64,000 nucleotides of DNA from Asparagopsis taxiformis (GCA_030407315.1 JALQPE010002970.1:1-64000); one strand, 5' to 3'. Positions 33,348-44,473 are shown, counted from the stretch's first letter. The notes: generated from the letters alone by a model not told the origin. Translations and numbers: made by a program.

Positions 33348-36300
33348 GATGACTTCCGCTCTCTGAACTCCATTTGCACTATCTTTTTCAAGGAAAAAGT
33401 TACAGTAGCGACCGCACCGTCACAAAAATCTTCGGAAGTTCCTTCACTACCTTGGTGAATTGATGGGGAAGCTTGAACTGATGTTCGAACAATCTGCCAT
33501 GAAACCGATGTTCGAAAGCTAAGCTTGTGGAAATTCTCAATAGCGTAGTTGGTAAACTCGAGCATGAATTTTTCCAAATCAGTTGGTCGCTTGTAAATTG
33601 CAGTTCCTTCGATGAGAAGCTTCACTGATCTTGAAACTTTGTAGGTCTCGTTGATTCTTTCTGCTTCGTGTAAATCTGTCAGTCTTTTCATTTCAAGCGG
33701 TACTAAACCGAGTGGTACGTTACGTTGAAGTATTGTGGATCGAAAGACAGAATTAAAACATTCGCTGTATCCGCTACCTTGAAATAGAAACCGAAGTCCG
33801 CACCTTGTCCGGTTGTAGCAGTGAATCACGAGCTGATGTAGCTTCATATACAACATTTGATACCATCTCGGATAATCTTTGACATCCATACCATGAAAAT
33901 AAATCTCTTCAAATGCTTCTCTCCGGCTCATGAATACCTGCTCCGTTCGACTTTGGCGTAGCGTATGCAAGTCTCTTGACATGAGTCGATGTACATCCGA
34001 TAACGGGCTTCCCTGTGGCAGAGCAGTGCGGGATAGAACATCGTTTCCATTGCCTACCCTCCTAGCAAGTGATTGGTCTCCGTGTTTCGCTATGAACGAT
34101 GAAACGTTTTTCATTTGGTTCATATTTATGTGCCACTCGTCCAACATCACATAGGCAAGAGGCCAAACCTTCCGGGCAGCATTTATTCCTGCTAGATCTT
34201 GGTACATGGCGACGACGTTTGGAGGTGCAGGACACATATGATTGAATTGCTCCATTGCCCAAACCATACTGTTTTCGGTCTGATCGAAAAGCACGCCCAT
34301 CATATATATCACATTACGTCCTTCGTTCGTGCGTCCTGCAAATCCAATTAGAGGTAGCCCATATACGTTAGCGACTGATTTGCAATCGATAGATATCCCG
34401 GGAAGTATACCGTTCATTTCATACAAATCGCGCCATTCCGCTAACGCCCACACAACTGAATGCAAACTGTTCTCTTGAGTTAGCCGGATGCTATAGAACG
34501 TCCTGGCATTGTTTTGTTGTAGTTCTGTCAAGTTTCGAATCAGTATCATACAGTCTTGTTCATAAGGGTGATTGCGGCGATGTCGGTAGGAGATATAACG
34601 TCGTAACCTAGCCCTGTGGACTGTGATGTTGTACTTATCCTCTATATATCTGGTAACATCGCGGCATCGAATGTAAGAAACTTGACTCATTTCCACTGCC
34701 GCGCGTAGAGCGTCAGGTGGAATTGCTGACCTAATAACAGCGAGGTCTGGATCATGGTCATGGTATCCATTAATAATCGTCATTACGTGTTGAATAGTTT
34801 GCGCCTCACTGGAACCGACATCTCCAACACCATTTCCATCTGTTCTTTCAAGAAAGAACCCCCGTATCCGGCATTCAAACTTGCATTTCTTGTTCTCATG
34901 CCGATGCAGATAGGAGCAGTTCAATGTAGCTTGTCGAATAAAACGACGGGATGAGTCATAAAACAAGGAGCGCCGAACAAAAACACGATATCCATAGCTT
35001 CTTGAAATATGTTTTAGCGTTGGTATTAGTCCCGTACTGTCGTTTCCATCGAAAGCCCTGGTCCCAGATACCATCGCCTCAGATGAGCTCGTTCTCATTT
35101 CTTGTTTCTCTTGATCATCGGTCATATTTTCGTCTGAAACTGTTCGAAGCACTCCCTCAGCGTCCTCTAGAGCATTGGAAAAACTATTTGGCGCTCCTGT
35201 TGTGATAGCTTTCCTTTCGAGAATCCGCGGTTTTTCTGACGCTAAGCACATGGATAGATCACGATTTCGTTCGCGCAAGTTAATTGCCGTATCCCCCTCA
35301 TCGAATACTGCGGGTGCTCTATGTTCTATTTCTTGTTCCGTTCGAACCACACTTCCAGCCTTCTCGAGAAGCCTTGACTTGCGGTATTTTCGAATATGGG
35401 AAGCATCTCTCATTATCGGGAATGAGACTGGAACAGACTCAGAGGAGAAATGCATTCTCTTGGCCTTTTCTTCGATTTCATTTAGAGTGTGGAACAGAGA
35501 CTCTGAACGCTTCGATGGTTTTGAGTTCAGTTCATTCGTGTGCGTGTGGACCTGAAGGGGCTCCTTCAAGAACCATACGGGCTTGTCCCTTCTTCGCCAA
35601 GCATTGAATTGTACTGGGCATGAAGTGGAACGTCGCGACTCGACACATCGAAGTCGCAGCCGCACAATACACTGCGATGTTGATCGCTTCAAAAAGGTTG
35701 TCGAAGCAATGCTAAAATGTATACCATCTTCTTCACACTTTGACAAGTACCTTTTCAATCCCCCACCATACGGCTTCATCCCATTAAAATCTTCCTTTGT
35801 TTCACATTCTTGAGAGCTCTGCGATTCTGGAGACCGCATTTTCTTCGTCCCTTGCTGAATTTGTGATAACTTCAGAGTAGACCAAGGCATCAATTGTTTC
35901 GAACTTTCTCCATGGGGTTCTGGAACTTGACTAGTTCCTAGTTGGGGAAGTACTTCACAATTTCTATCCGCACGCTTTTCAAACGTACGATCTTGTCTAC
36001 TAAGTCTTTTGAAATTGTCATGTGTGCATAATATTTCGTTCTCCATCGGAATGCTAAACTGCAGATCTTTCATGTTACAAGAAGCGCTGTGATCTTGTAG
36101 TCTAGAGTCCTGTTCCATGGGGGAGCTATATTGGTCGTCAAAATCTTTGACATCGTCATACCTGGATCCAGCCTTTATACATTGTGAATTGTTTCCGGAG
36201 GTCTCGTATATCTCATCAGCGGTGTCAGAAATATCCTTGGTTCGTTTTGTACAGTTTTCTTCTGTTCTTGTAGCATAGTCACTTTCGAGAGGTGGTTCCT

Positions 36301-38005
36301 GGCAGTCACCCGCATTCCTGAAACCCGGTATTACAATTTCAATAGTGGGAAACTCTGATGCATTAAAATCTTCACTTGAGTCATCTTCTCTTCCGTCTTG
36401 GTGAGAGGAATCTACATATTGTTCCACTCTATGCTTCCCCGAGGCGGTGTCAGGAAGATTAATAAATTCTTCAATATTTTCATATCTTTCCCGTACTTTA
36501 GCCTCATCGAGTAGCTTCCCGGGCAAGTCGAGAGCCGTGGCCCGATCTAAACGTAAGTTTTTTGTGCTCTCTGCAGTGCCCTCTCCGGGCTGGTCATCCG
36601 TAGAAAATGAGGTTGTACCCCTACCCTCGAGGCCGCTGTTTCTACCGTGGGTATCATCGAAGCACAGGATTCCTTTCTCCATTTGATTTCCACTCTTGTT
36701 TCCCACAACCTTTTGCGGAGACACCGCTGGTAAAGCAGATATAACTTTCGGGGCCCGAAGTATGTCAACAAATGTTTCCATCGGAGTTTTCCTATCTTTC
36801 AATTTTGCATCATATTCCTTTCCACCGATGCGTACAGGTCCATTCGCGTCTAGAATTTCTCCTCCTCTGTTCTGAGTGACTTCATTGCCAATATCGCCGA
36901 AATTGAACTTCAAATCGTTTTCATAACGGTCTCCGCTTTCAGCTCTTGTTGGCAGTTTGGACGAGGAGTCATAACCAGAAATGGATTCAGAGTCAGAAGT
37001 GCCAATAACAATTCTTCTATGTGATTTAGATTCTTGCTGTTTCTGCTCGACCTCATCTTCGATAGATATAACAAACGTATTGCCTTCTTCAGCAAGAGTA
37101 CCAGAATCGTGTCCCGGTAATAGAATGCATAAACTATCATAAACTTTCAGGTCTGTAACTCCTTCACACCCAATTTTTCCAGTTTCCATATGACTTTTGT
37201 GCATGTCCAGGAACCCTTCAATGTAGCGCCTTGTGCAAGTCATCCGAATAGCTTCGGTCCGTGTCGGTGTATAGGTTTTGTACGTGCCAGGTGGCATTCT
37301 ACCATTCGATTTGGCGAAAAATGAGAGAGAGGACAGGACGTAAAAACCACAGCTGTATCCGTCTTTTTGTTTCTCAAAAGACAATACGTCCAGTATGAAG
37401 TTCTGATCTCCTATTCGCCATCTTGTGCTACGCGGAAGCCTGCATAAGAAATCAAAGACGAATTCTAAGATAAAGGGTGGTGGTCTGTACCCTAGGCTAT
37501 CCCCCCACAACACAAGTCCACTGTTTTCTCCAGTAGAATCTTCAAGACAAAACACAGCTCCCCAATGATTTTGTTCCATATTGACGGGAATGATGAGTGA
37601 AATGGCTTGTCCAATGTCTTTCCATGCACGAAGTACTCTATTGCGTATCAACCAAAATATGCTGCCTGTATCGTTGATATTGTTTCTTTCATTGATTCCG
37701 TCATAGTTTTTGGCTCCAGCTATAAAGTATTGAGAGGTGTTGCAACCAAAAACAATAGTGTTATCGTTGAACTCGAACTCGACCAGCCCGGCTAGTAGAA
37801 GATGATCGTCCATCAAGCGCCCAGGGTAGGAATATTCAAACCATGGCTTTGCTGCATCAGTACTATTCCAACTATCAATTGTGTTCTTCAAGTATTCACG
37901 AAGCGCCTTTCTTTCATCCGGATTGAAATTAATTCCCAATCGCTGCAACCTTTTCTCGAAAATCGTTATGGATGGGTCTAGTCCATTTTCAACTTTTGCC
38001 TCCAT
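33260..38005 (-). CDS. Ulp1 protease-MULE transposase fusion
   Basis: The ATG at 38005 (MEAKVENGLDP) is chosen because the upstream extension has no ATG; the right arm supplies a TATA box about 470 bases upstream. Residues about 50-270 form a Ulp1-type (C48) cysteine protease: NHWGAVFCLED with the His, WGDSLGY with the Asp, DGYSCGFYVLS with the Cys. A long Ser/Glu-rich, probably disordered middle follows. Then a Cys/His region (CSYLHRHENKKCKFECRI...INGYHDHDPD) like the FAR1/WRKY-GCM1 fingers of MULEs, and the MULE catalytic domain with ISIDCKSVANVYGLPLIGF and VVAMYQDLAGINAA, then DEWHINMNQMKN. The SWIM finger lies in the next frame (32478-33347). In plant Kaonashi MULEs a Ulp1 gene is also carried; here it is one protein. 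Confidence 0.85.
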   Translation of the reverse strand: MEAKVENGLDPSITIFEKRLQRLGINFNPDERKALREYLKNTIDSWNSTDAAKPWFEYSYPGRLMDDHLLLAGLVEFEFNDNTIVFGCNTSQYFIAGAKNYDGINERNNINDTGSIFWLIRNRVLRAWKDIGQAISLIIPVNMEQNHWGAVFCLEDSTGENSGLVLWGDSLGYRPPPFILEFVFDFLCRLPRSTRWRIGDQNFILDVLSFEKQKDGYSCGFYVLSSLSFFAKSNGRMPPGTYKTYTPTRTEAIRMTCTRRYIEGFLDMHKSHMETGKIGCEGVTDLKVYDSLCILLPGHDSGTLAEEGNTFVISIEDEVEQKQQESKSHRRIVIGTSDSESISGYDSSSKLPTRAESGDRYENDLKFNFGDIGNEVTQNRGGEILDANGPVRIGGKEYDAKLKDRKTPMETFVDILRAPKVISALPAVSPQKVVGNKSGNQMEKGILCFDDTHGRNSGLEGRGTTSFSTDDQPGEGTAESTKNLRLDRATALDLPGKLLDEAKVRERYENIEEFINLPDTASGKHRVEQYVDSSHQDGREDDSSEDFNASEFPTIEIVIPGFRNAGDCQEPPLESDYATRTEENCTKRTKDISDTADEIYETSGNNSQCIKAGSRYDDVKDFDDQYSSPMEQDSRLQDHSASCNMKDLQFSIPMENEILCTHDNFKRLSRQDRTFEKRADRNCEVLPQLGTSQVPEPHGESSKQLMPWSTLKLSQIQQGTKKMRSPESQSSQECETKEDFNGMKPYGGGLKRYLSKCEEDGIHFSIASTTFLKRSTSQCIVRLRLRCVESRRSTSCPVQFNAWRRRDKPVWFLKEPLQVHTHTNELNSKPSKRSESLFHTLNEIEEKAKRMHFSSESVPVSFPIMRDASHIRKYRKSRLLEKAGSVVRTEQEIEHRAPAVFDEGDTAINLRERNRDLSMCLASEKPRILERKAITTGAPNSFSNALEDAEGVLRTVSDENMTDDQEKQEMRTSSSEAMVSGTRAFDGNDSTGLIPTLKHISRSYGYRVFVRRSLFYDSSRRFIRQATLNCSYLHRHENKKCKFECRIRGFFLERTDGNGVGDVGSSEAQTIQHVMTIINGYHDHDPDLAVIRSAIPPDALRAAVEMSQVSYIRCRDVTRYIEDKYNITVHRARLRRYISYRHRRNHPYEQDCMILIRNLTELQQNNARTFYSIRLTQENSLHSVVWALAEWRDLYEMNGILPGISIDCKSVANVYGLPLIGFAGRTNEGRNVIYMMGVLFDQTENSMVWAMEQFNHMCPAPPNVVAMYQDLAGINAARKVWPLAYVMLDEWHINMNQMKNVSSFIAKHGDQSLARRVGNGNDVLSRTALPQGSPLSDVHRLMSRDLHTLRQSRTEQVFMSRREAFEEIYFHGMDVKDYPRWYQMLYMKLHQLVIHCYNRTRCGLRFLFQGSGYSECFNSVFRSTILQRNVPLGLVPLEMKRLTDLHEAERINETYKVSRSVKLLIEGTAIYKRPTDLEKFMLEFTNYAIENFHKLSFRTSVSWQIVRTSVQASPSIHQGSEGTSEDFCDGAVATVTFSLKKIVQMEFRERKSSCGMRQTAANYAFRALVRFNLLLVFHAAI

Positions 38006-38158
38006 TCTTCCTGGTCCCTGTTCCACAAAATTCGGAATTAATCGACCTCCAGTGCTTTTTGTCTTCAAGAAGCACAATCCTGAATTTGCTTAATGAGAGA
38101 AGTAGTCAGCTGATAGCTTTCCACGGTTAACAGTTACCTTCTTTCTTTTTCGCGCGGA

Positions 38159-39229
38159 GATTACAGTGAGATGCTGTACGAAGTTCTTCTGTTTCTCGGC
38201 CCAAAATCAGCTTCTGTCAGTTCATGATGTTTGTTCTATTTCGCATGTTTGTCATCGTATTGAAGAAGAACGTTCAGGTCACTTACTTTTCCTGAATGCT
38301 ATTTGCGGGGCTCCCTGTTTCTCTTCCAGTGCGCGCGTTGGAATTAATTTTCATAGATTTCCGCCTCACCTGTTTGACTCTGATAGTAGCTTCCTGATAG
38401 TAGCTTCGCTGTGCAAAAGCGTCAGTAGTATAAAAGCTAGGAATGTATCGGGAGAAAAGATAAATGGAGTATTTATAGAGCGGGTGGTCGGAGGATCACT
38501 CCGTTATCAGCAGATGTTTCAGTGCCGCGCGGAAAGTGGTGACAGCTTCGTGAAGCGCCAAAATGGATCGACGGTATACGGCTGTGAAGATATAAACGTG
38601 CTTTCGTGCGTCTGAACCGGGAGATCTGTTTGAAAATCGAACGGTGCGTCGGGAGAAAATGCAGTGTGTGTCAGTGTGGTAGACACTAACGTCATGGGTG
38701 CTTGATGGAATTTGGAGAAAGGGGTGATGACGACACCAGTTGGGTGTGCCGCGCTGGTAATGTGACCCGCAGGCGTGGCGGGTCCACGGAATACGGACCG
38801 CGTGGATGTGATGATCTGTCAGAGCATAGCGGCGGTGAATGTTTTCCACAGTTTTTGAGATGGTGAAAAACTGGAAAGTTTCGGAGGGGAGAAAGTAGAA
38901 AATGGGTTTTCAGTTTTTGGGAAAAGGGTGAGGCGGAAAATGGAGGTTGGTCACGGAGAGCTGTCACGGAAAAAGAGCGGGAGCCTAACGGAGCGGAGGC
39001 CCACGAAACGAGGCTATTTGAGCGCATGGCACCTGAGCAGTTTTTTCGACATATTTTGGGAACAACAAATAAGAGTGCGACAAGCTCTGTCAAATGGGGG
39101 ACGAAGCAAAACTATTGGCCGAGGCATTTTTGGGGGGCGAAGGAAGGTGATTGGCTGACAAAGAGGGGTGAAAGATTGAGAGAGGCCTACAGTATACCCG
39201 TTCCACCGTGGGTAAATTGTTCGCTCCCC
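38159..39229. repeat. right long terminal inverted repeat of the MULE
   Basis: Inverse of 30255-31325. It lies upstream of the transposase gene and so holds its promoter and leader. Confidence 0.92.
38470..38477 (-). promoter_or_regulatory. TATA box for the MULE gene
   Basis: The minus strand reads TATAAATA, about 470 bases upstream of the ATG at 38005 and pointing toward it. Confidence 0.55.
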
Positions 39230-39238
39230 GTAAAGCGT

Positions 39239-39309
39239 ATGCAATGTCGGAATTTTGACGCGCGAAAATCGAGCCGTGCCTCACCTATCGTTCTCAAGTT
39301 AAAATATCA
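39239..39309. repeat. spacer repeat R, copy 2, right part
   Basis: Continues from the MULE target duplication (39230-39238) with GGAATTTTGACGCGCGAAAA, as in copy 1 at about 21250-21290, and ends with CAAGTTAAAATATC. Confidence 0.85.
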
Positions 39310-39804
39310 ACATATCCCCACAACTGAATAAACAAACCAAGCGTCTCTTCCAACATGGATTACCAGATCATTACAACAATGCATATTCAGCAATTGAAGC
39401 TATAGAACCAATGTTGTAACTAACACTGGTACGTCTTAACTCAATTTAAAGTTATACCCTTCAAGCACAGAGATGGCCGGCCCTCTCGTCAAACTGAAGT
39501 ACAGCCTCTTTCTCCCTTTCTGATATGGTATCCTGACAACTTATTCATTCACATCACCCATGATGAAACCAACTAAGTTTATCTCAAATTCTATAACAGT
39601 ATGGAGACACACATAGCAATTCCACATACCAAATGGTCACTGTAGATTACTCAACGCGAAGAATACATCACAACTTGGTTGGGCTCCTATCACAGAGAAT
39701 CAAAAGTCCCCCCAAATGAATCAATTATCCCTCACACGCGCGAACTGACGACGCCGTCACCAGTCACACAGGCATGATTGTGTCACCCGAGATACTTCCA
39801 ATTC
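39310..39804. other. intergenic downstream of gene 3
   Basis: No recognised feature. Confidence 0.4.
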
Positions 39805-40596
39805 TCACGCACACCTAATACGTGGAAAACCAAGCCTCGTCGAAATACAAGCCGTCGAGCCACTTGGAAGAACGGAGCAAACATCTCCTGCTAGACATCT
39901 TCGGTTTGCGCAGGAGCACAAAAGATCACTGGGAGATGTTGGGAAACAAGCACATCTACTAGAACTAGACCGACACGGCAGGACATTACCATTGACAACA
40001 GTTTGACATACCCTTGGTCCACGGCATTGACTGTTAGTTCTGCAGCGCTCTCCCGTACGTCCCCCACCGCAACGAATGACTGGGAATGGATTCGGGTCGA
40101 CTAGGCAAGCCGTTGTTCCCTCCACATTTGAGCACACATCTCCGGGGAGACACCGTATGTCAGCACAGGAGCACGTCAAGTCATCGGGATCGGCAGGAAG
40201 GCAAATACAGTCATTGCCCCCTCTACAGAGTTGAACATTACTACCGCCAATGTCCAGGCAGAGACGGGCTCCTACACATTGACTGCTTTGAGTGCATATG
40301 AATCCAGTGAATCCAGGGGGCTGGCGCGAGACCACCTTATCATCTAGGGAATCCACTGGCAAGTTCTGAATCTTTCTGACGACGTTCATATCGTGAGGCT
40401 TTGTGGATGCAACTTGATCCCCTTCTTCAAGCGTAGCATGAACGGCAAGCTTGTGTTGATCATAGATGGACAAAGATGTTTGTAGCGCTTCTGCTTTAAT
40501 GTCGATAGTTTCCTGCTTGTGAGCATGCCCGGAGTGGACCAAGCATGCCACAAGGACGAGCGAAAGGAAGCAGAAGATTTGGCGGATAAAGATCAT
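39805..40596 (-). CDS. gene 3: secreted protein with two 12-Cys repeats, no C-terminal domain
   Basis: The 263-residue protein starts at ATG 40596 with a strong signal peptide (IFCFLSLVLVACLVHSG, then HAHKQE). A spacer of about 75 residues is followed by repeat 1 (GFTGFIC to PVIRC) and repeat 2 (GRTGERC to PRIRC). Each has 12 cysteines with the family spacing (small differences between cysteines 3 and 4). The protein stops one residue after the last cysteine, so unlike genes 1, 2, 4 and 5 it has no linker and no C-terminal domain. The frame is clean, with no sign of truncation by a transposon. An AT-rich TTTATATAAA lies about 160 bases upstream and could serve as TATA element. Function unknown; secreted or wall-bound by inference. 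Confidence 0.88.
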   Translation of the reverse strand: MIFIRQIFCFLSLVLVACLVHSGHAHKQETIDIKAEALQTSLSIYDQHKLAVHATLEEGDQVASTKPHDMNVVRKIQNLPVDSLDDKVVSRQPPGFTGFICTQSSQCVGARLCLDIGGSNVQLCRGGNDCICLPADPDDLTCSCADIRCLPGDVCSNVEGTTACLVDPNPFPVIRCGGGRTGERCRTNSQCRGPRVCQTVVNGNVLPCRSSSSRCACFPTSPSDLLCSCANRRCLAGDVCSVLPSGSTACISTRLGFPRIRCA

Positions 40597-41832
40597 GTTA
40601 CCTGAAGAGATGGGCTGGTAGTTGGAGTGGATGGTGGTCTACTATGTTGGGACTTGACCTGTATAAATAGAGTTTAGATTCGGTTAGGGCTTCGGTTAGG
40701 GCAGTTGAGAAAACGTTGAAGTGCCCGGCTTCGTCTTGAACACGAGAACACGTAAGTTGTTTATATAAATTGAGAGTAGTCAAAATTCTGGACGTGACTA
40801 GCGTTATGAAGAAGCTTTGTATGTTGGCGATCTGCGTGATACTACGTGTCTGTAAGGATGTGAAAGGAATTTTCAATTTGTACATTCTCATCTCGAACCA
40901 TTCACTGACATAGACGTGAAAGTTTCAGTTTGTCTGATATGCCAGGAAGGACATATGGCATGCGGCTGTGTGGTCTAACAGTGCATTTTTGGAAGCAGAT
41001 CGCTTGACTTGGGGAATATGTGTCAGACATCACTTGAGGATGGAGGGAAGAGTTCTATTATGGCTGCATCTTCGCCGCTCGCAAAACTTGGTGCATGGGT
41101 CTGGGTCAAATATTGGCGATCGGGTGGAGGAATGGGTTGAGCGCCGCTGTGCTCTAGATGGTATTCGAATATTTGCAGCCTATCCATGTGAGCAATCTTG
41201 TATGTTTGCTATATTCTGGCATGAGCAATTTTACTCTAAATCTAGATTGTGTGTCATTGTTGCCAGATGATAAGAATCTTTTCTCATATTTGTCCGTATA
41301 AATCTGCATAGACGGAAACGGGGAAAGCGGGCAGTTTGGTTGGTGGAAGCTGGGAGTCGAGTGTGCTTGCCCCTTGACCTGGCGTCAGTGATCGGATGCT
41401 GCTTAGCGACTGCCTCTCCAATTTTGGGTTGCATACAGTACTCGATACAGACATAGACGCCACCAACTATTCATCGTGCCTGCACTATCGTTTCGATGTT
41501 AAATAAAAATATCTCAACTCCATGTAAGCGGATCAAGGAAATGAACTTTTGTTCATGCAGGTGACATAAACATTTTTGTCAAATCTCTACGTGTGCCATA
41601 GAGGAGCACCCTAGTTGGTAACCGATTCAGCGCCGACGTGCACATCATATCCTGGTGCCGCATGAGAGCACAGACAACCTGAAATCGCGGCTAGACATAC
41701 ATGAACATTCGCTCGCGGAGGAGCACTCCCGTGACGCATGTCCTATTTTCCGACGAGATTTAATTTAAATTTAGTCAAAAATCATACGTTTCAACCTTTC
41801 CCTCGCCACGTATCCCATGCGCTGCGAGGTCA
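40597..41832. other. intergenic between genes 3 and 4
   Basis: No gene recognised; short frames only. Presumably holds the promoter of gene 3 and the 3' end of gene 4. Confidence 0.4.
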
Positions 41833-43359
41833 TTATAAACCAGCACGAACTGCGGAGCTCATCACAAACTCCTCAGCCCTTGTTTCATATCGGGCAGCAA
41901 ACACTGTGAACTCCAACCCATCCGTTTTCGATTTCACCCGCATCCCTCTCCGATACCTCGGACTATTCACCTTCATACTCCGTTCTTCGCACCCGACCAT
42001 GCCACAGTAGCGCTTCATCATCATCGCTGATCCCTTGTACTGCACAATATGTCCAGCAGTTGCACAGCTTCCAAAATTGTCACATAGCACTCGGCTGAGC
42101 ACGTGCTCCTCGTAGACCAGCTCGTGCGCTTGCAAATGAGAAAGCGCCTCTGCATCAATACATACGTTTTCCTCCTCTTCCGACGGTTGCGGGCTAGTTT
42201 CTAGCGCGTCTTGATCGTTGCCGTCCTCAGTCGTGGGAAATGGTGACTCCTGTTGTCTGGCACATGGATCTGGTCGGGGTCCATCGCAATTGAGTGGTTC
42301 CGAATTCATCGTAGAGGGCACACAGAACGACTCCTTACGCGTCATTATACAGACGTCGCCTTCGAGACAGGCTGGATCTTCGCAAGAACATTCTGTGTCT
42401 TCAAACAAATCGGGATAGCAGAAGCAGTCTTCCCTTCCACGGCAAGGAGCATGTCCACCCTCATCTGTAACCCAATAGCATGACCTACGCGAAAGGCAGT
42501 CGTCATCCGTTGTGCACAACTCGTCAGTGATTTTATCACCGCCTTCTGACACTGGCTCCGGTGGTGGACCGTCACAGAAAACTGGAGGTAGATTCAGTCG
42601 TGTCGACTGGCAGAATGACTCGCCTTCACTCAGCACGCACTCATCGCCATCAAGGCACTTTGTGTTTTCACATGAACATTCATCATCTCGTTCATTATTC
42701 AGAAAACAATAGCATTCCTCCCCTCCTCTGCACGGGGCCAAATAATCTCCATCGAATGCATAGCAAGACCTCGACTTTGCACAATCTTTTGTTTTCGTGC
42801 ATGACTCTCCAGTGAATCGAAGTTCCTCCTTGGAGGAAGGCGTAGGAACAGGTGGTGAATCATCACAGCGAATTGGTGCCGGATTTCCGCCTGCGGCCAT
42901 GCAAGTTGTATCACCGTCGAATATTGCGCAGATATCACCATCGAGACAGTCCTGGTTCTCGCATGAACAGGTTTCATCAGTGTAGTAATCAGGGTAGCAA
43001 TAGCACTCAATTGTACCGTGACAGGGGACTGAATAGCCTTCTTCTGTAACTCTGTAGCATGATCTATATTTGCCGCAGTCTCCTTGTACTCTACAGGATT
43101 CACTGGTTGCTCCACCGCCAATTTCTGCATCGAGTAGCGGTGAGGTAACGCGAGAAGTTCTTTTCTGCAGGTTGGCATTGAGAATGAAATGATCAGGTCG
43201 AGGTAGAGATGATTTTGTTTGGTGGTTAGACTGCCGTTGACGTCGTACACGGCGTAAGATCGTGCCGTATGGTTTCCTTGGAAAGGTGCATTGGGCCGTG
43301 TTGTGAAGCGCGAATAAAATGAGAGCGAACAGGGTGGCGAGGACGGTGAACTTTGTCAT
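41833..43359 (-). CDS. gene 4: secreted protein with three 12-Cys repeats and the C-terminal domain
   Basis: This 508-residue protein is the best intact member. ATG 43359 starts MTKFTVLATLFALILFALHN, a signal peptide cut near TAQC. Basic RRVRRQR follows. Three repeats run from about residue 85 (TSESCRV...), 180 (GESCTKT...) and 275 (DELCTTD...). Repeat 2 has exactly the gene-1 cysteine spacing, and each repeat carries a CSCEN/CSCED-x-x-CL(D/E)GD core. An acidic, Pro/Ser-rich linker leads to the C-terminal domain: CIDAEALSHL, LVYEEHVLSRVLCD, GSCATAGH, MMMKRYC, MKVNSPRYRRGMR, LEFTVFAARYETR, AVRAGL. The frame is clean from start to stop. The repeats suggest a rigid disulfide-bonded rod and the final domain the active or binding part; that is inference. 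Confidence 0.92.
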   Translation of the reverse strand: MTKFTVLATLFALILFALHNTAQCTFPRKPYGTILRRVRRQRQSNHQTKSSLPRPDHFILNANLQKRTSRVTSPLLDAEIGGGATSESCRVQGDCGKYRSCYRVTEEGYSVPCHGTIECYCYPDYYTDETCSCENQDCLDGDICAIFDGDTTCMAAGGNPAPIRCDDSPPVPTPSSKEELRFTGESCTKTKDCAKSRSCYAFDGDYLAPCRGGEECYCFLNNERDDECSCENTKCLDGDECVLSEGESFCQSTRLNLPPVFCDGPPPEPVSEGGDKITDELCTTDDDCLSRRSCYWVTDEGGHAPCRGREDCFCYPDLFEDTECSCEDPACLEGDVCIMTRKESFCVPSTMNSEPLNCDGPRPDPCARQQESPFPTTEDGNDQDALETSPQPSEEEENVCIDAEALSHLQAHELVYEEHVLSRVLCDNFGSCATAGHIVQYKGSAMMMKRYCGMVGCEERSMKVNSPRYRRGMRVKSKTDGLEFTVFAARYETRAEEFVMSSAVRAGL

Positions 43360-44473
43360 GACGGCAATGTGTTAATGTTAGTCCAGGTCGATTTGAACAC
43401 GGGTCCGGGGAGACTCACGCCACGGTCAGCATGGGCAGTGCATATCTATACTGCGGTCTTCACCGAGTTGGGTAGATTAGATTGAACAGCATCACGGTTA
43501 TTGTGTCTCAGTGCAGGTAGTATTATTCTAGACGGAGGCAACAATGAGATGAGCACAATTTTGCAGAAGGCGTTCACGACACGTCTGGGAAGGTTTGGTG
43601 GTTCCTCCTCTGAAATCACATCATATTTCTGATGCAATTTCGTCGGGGTCGATCATAATCTGCATTCGACCCGCACGGTATAAACAGGCGGAGGTCAGCC
43701 GACTTCCTGTCGTGCGCTTTTCACGAGCGTTGCCTGTGGAAGAATTGTTGCAAGCAACCTGCACCATGGTATAGAAGCCCTTACAGAGTGGGATTAAAAC
43801 GTGATATATCACACGAGCACCACTCCATTATCAGAGGATACATCCATTGCGCAAGCAATCGCTATCGCGACATTGCAGTTTCAAAAATAATTCCTTGCAG
43901 AACATCATTCGTTATGCGAAATCCACACAACCATTTCTGCAGTGACGGGAATACCGTTTCACATGCCGTCGTCGTAGTACGCGAATCGCTCCACGCCGTG
44001 TGAGTAAAAGAATATAGATCATGGGATAGTTGCGAGAATGATGAGGACAAAAGGGGCCGTCGCATGTTGAAACAGTGTCAGTCAGAATGTGGGGTTGGTC
44101 GTTGTGATGCTGCGTTAACGGATAGATAACACAAGGAGGCACAATAACGACTAGTCGAGGAATGGCAGACACAGATGCAAATAGCGATGAGGTAGGTGTC
44201 TACCCTTTGGTATTCTTGTCACCTTTACTCGACTCTCGCTTGGTATGAATTTTGTCCAACAATTTTGTTTGAAACCGTTGAAAACGTTTTGCTCGTACCG
44301 ATATCCGTCGTCACGGCTGTCTTCAAGTTTGGCGCCCCAACCCACCATGAGAGCAACGAAAAGCGCACGGGCGATACGAGCGCTGAGCTGATTGGCTTGC
44401 AAGTCTTCACATCAAGCCTTTGATAAATTTAATTTATTAGACCTACAAAATAGCCCAATTTCGTCTATAAACG
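43360..44473. other. intergenic between genes 4 and 5
   Basis: No recognised gene or repeat. Confidence 0.4.

Larger units (their letters stand above)
30255..39229 (-). mobile_element. Mutator-like element (MULE), 8975 bp
   Basis: The termini are exact inverses beginning GGGGAGCGAACAATTTACCC. The inverted repeats extend about 1.07 kb (30255-31325 and 38159-39229) with very few differences. The flanks are GGAAAGCGT and GTAAAGCGT, a 9-bp target duplication with one mismatch, the length expected of MULEs. One long minus-strand gene lies inside. Near-identical repeats suggest a fairly recent insertion. Confidence 0.93.
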
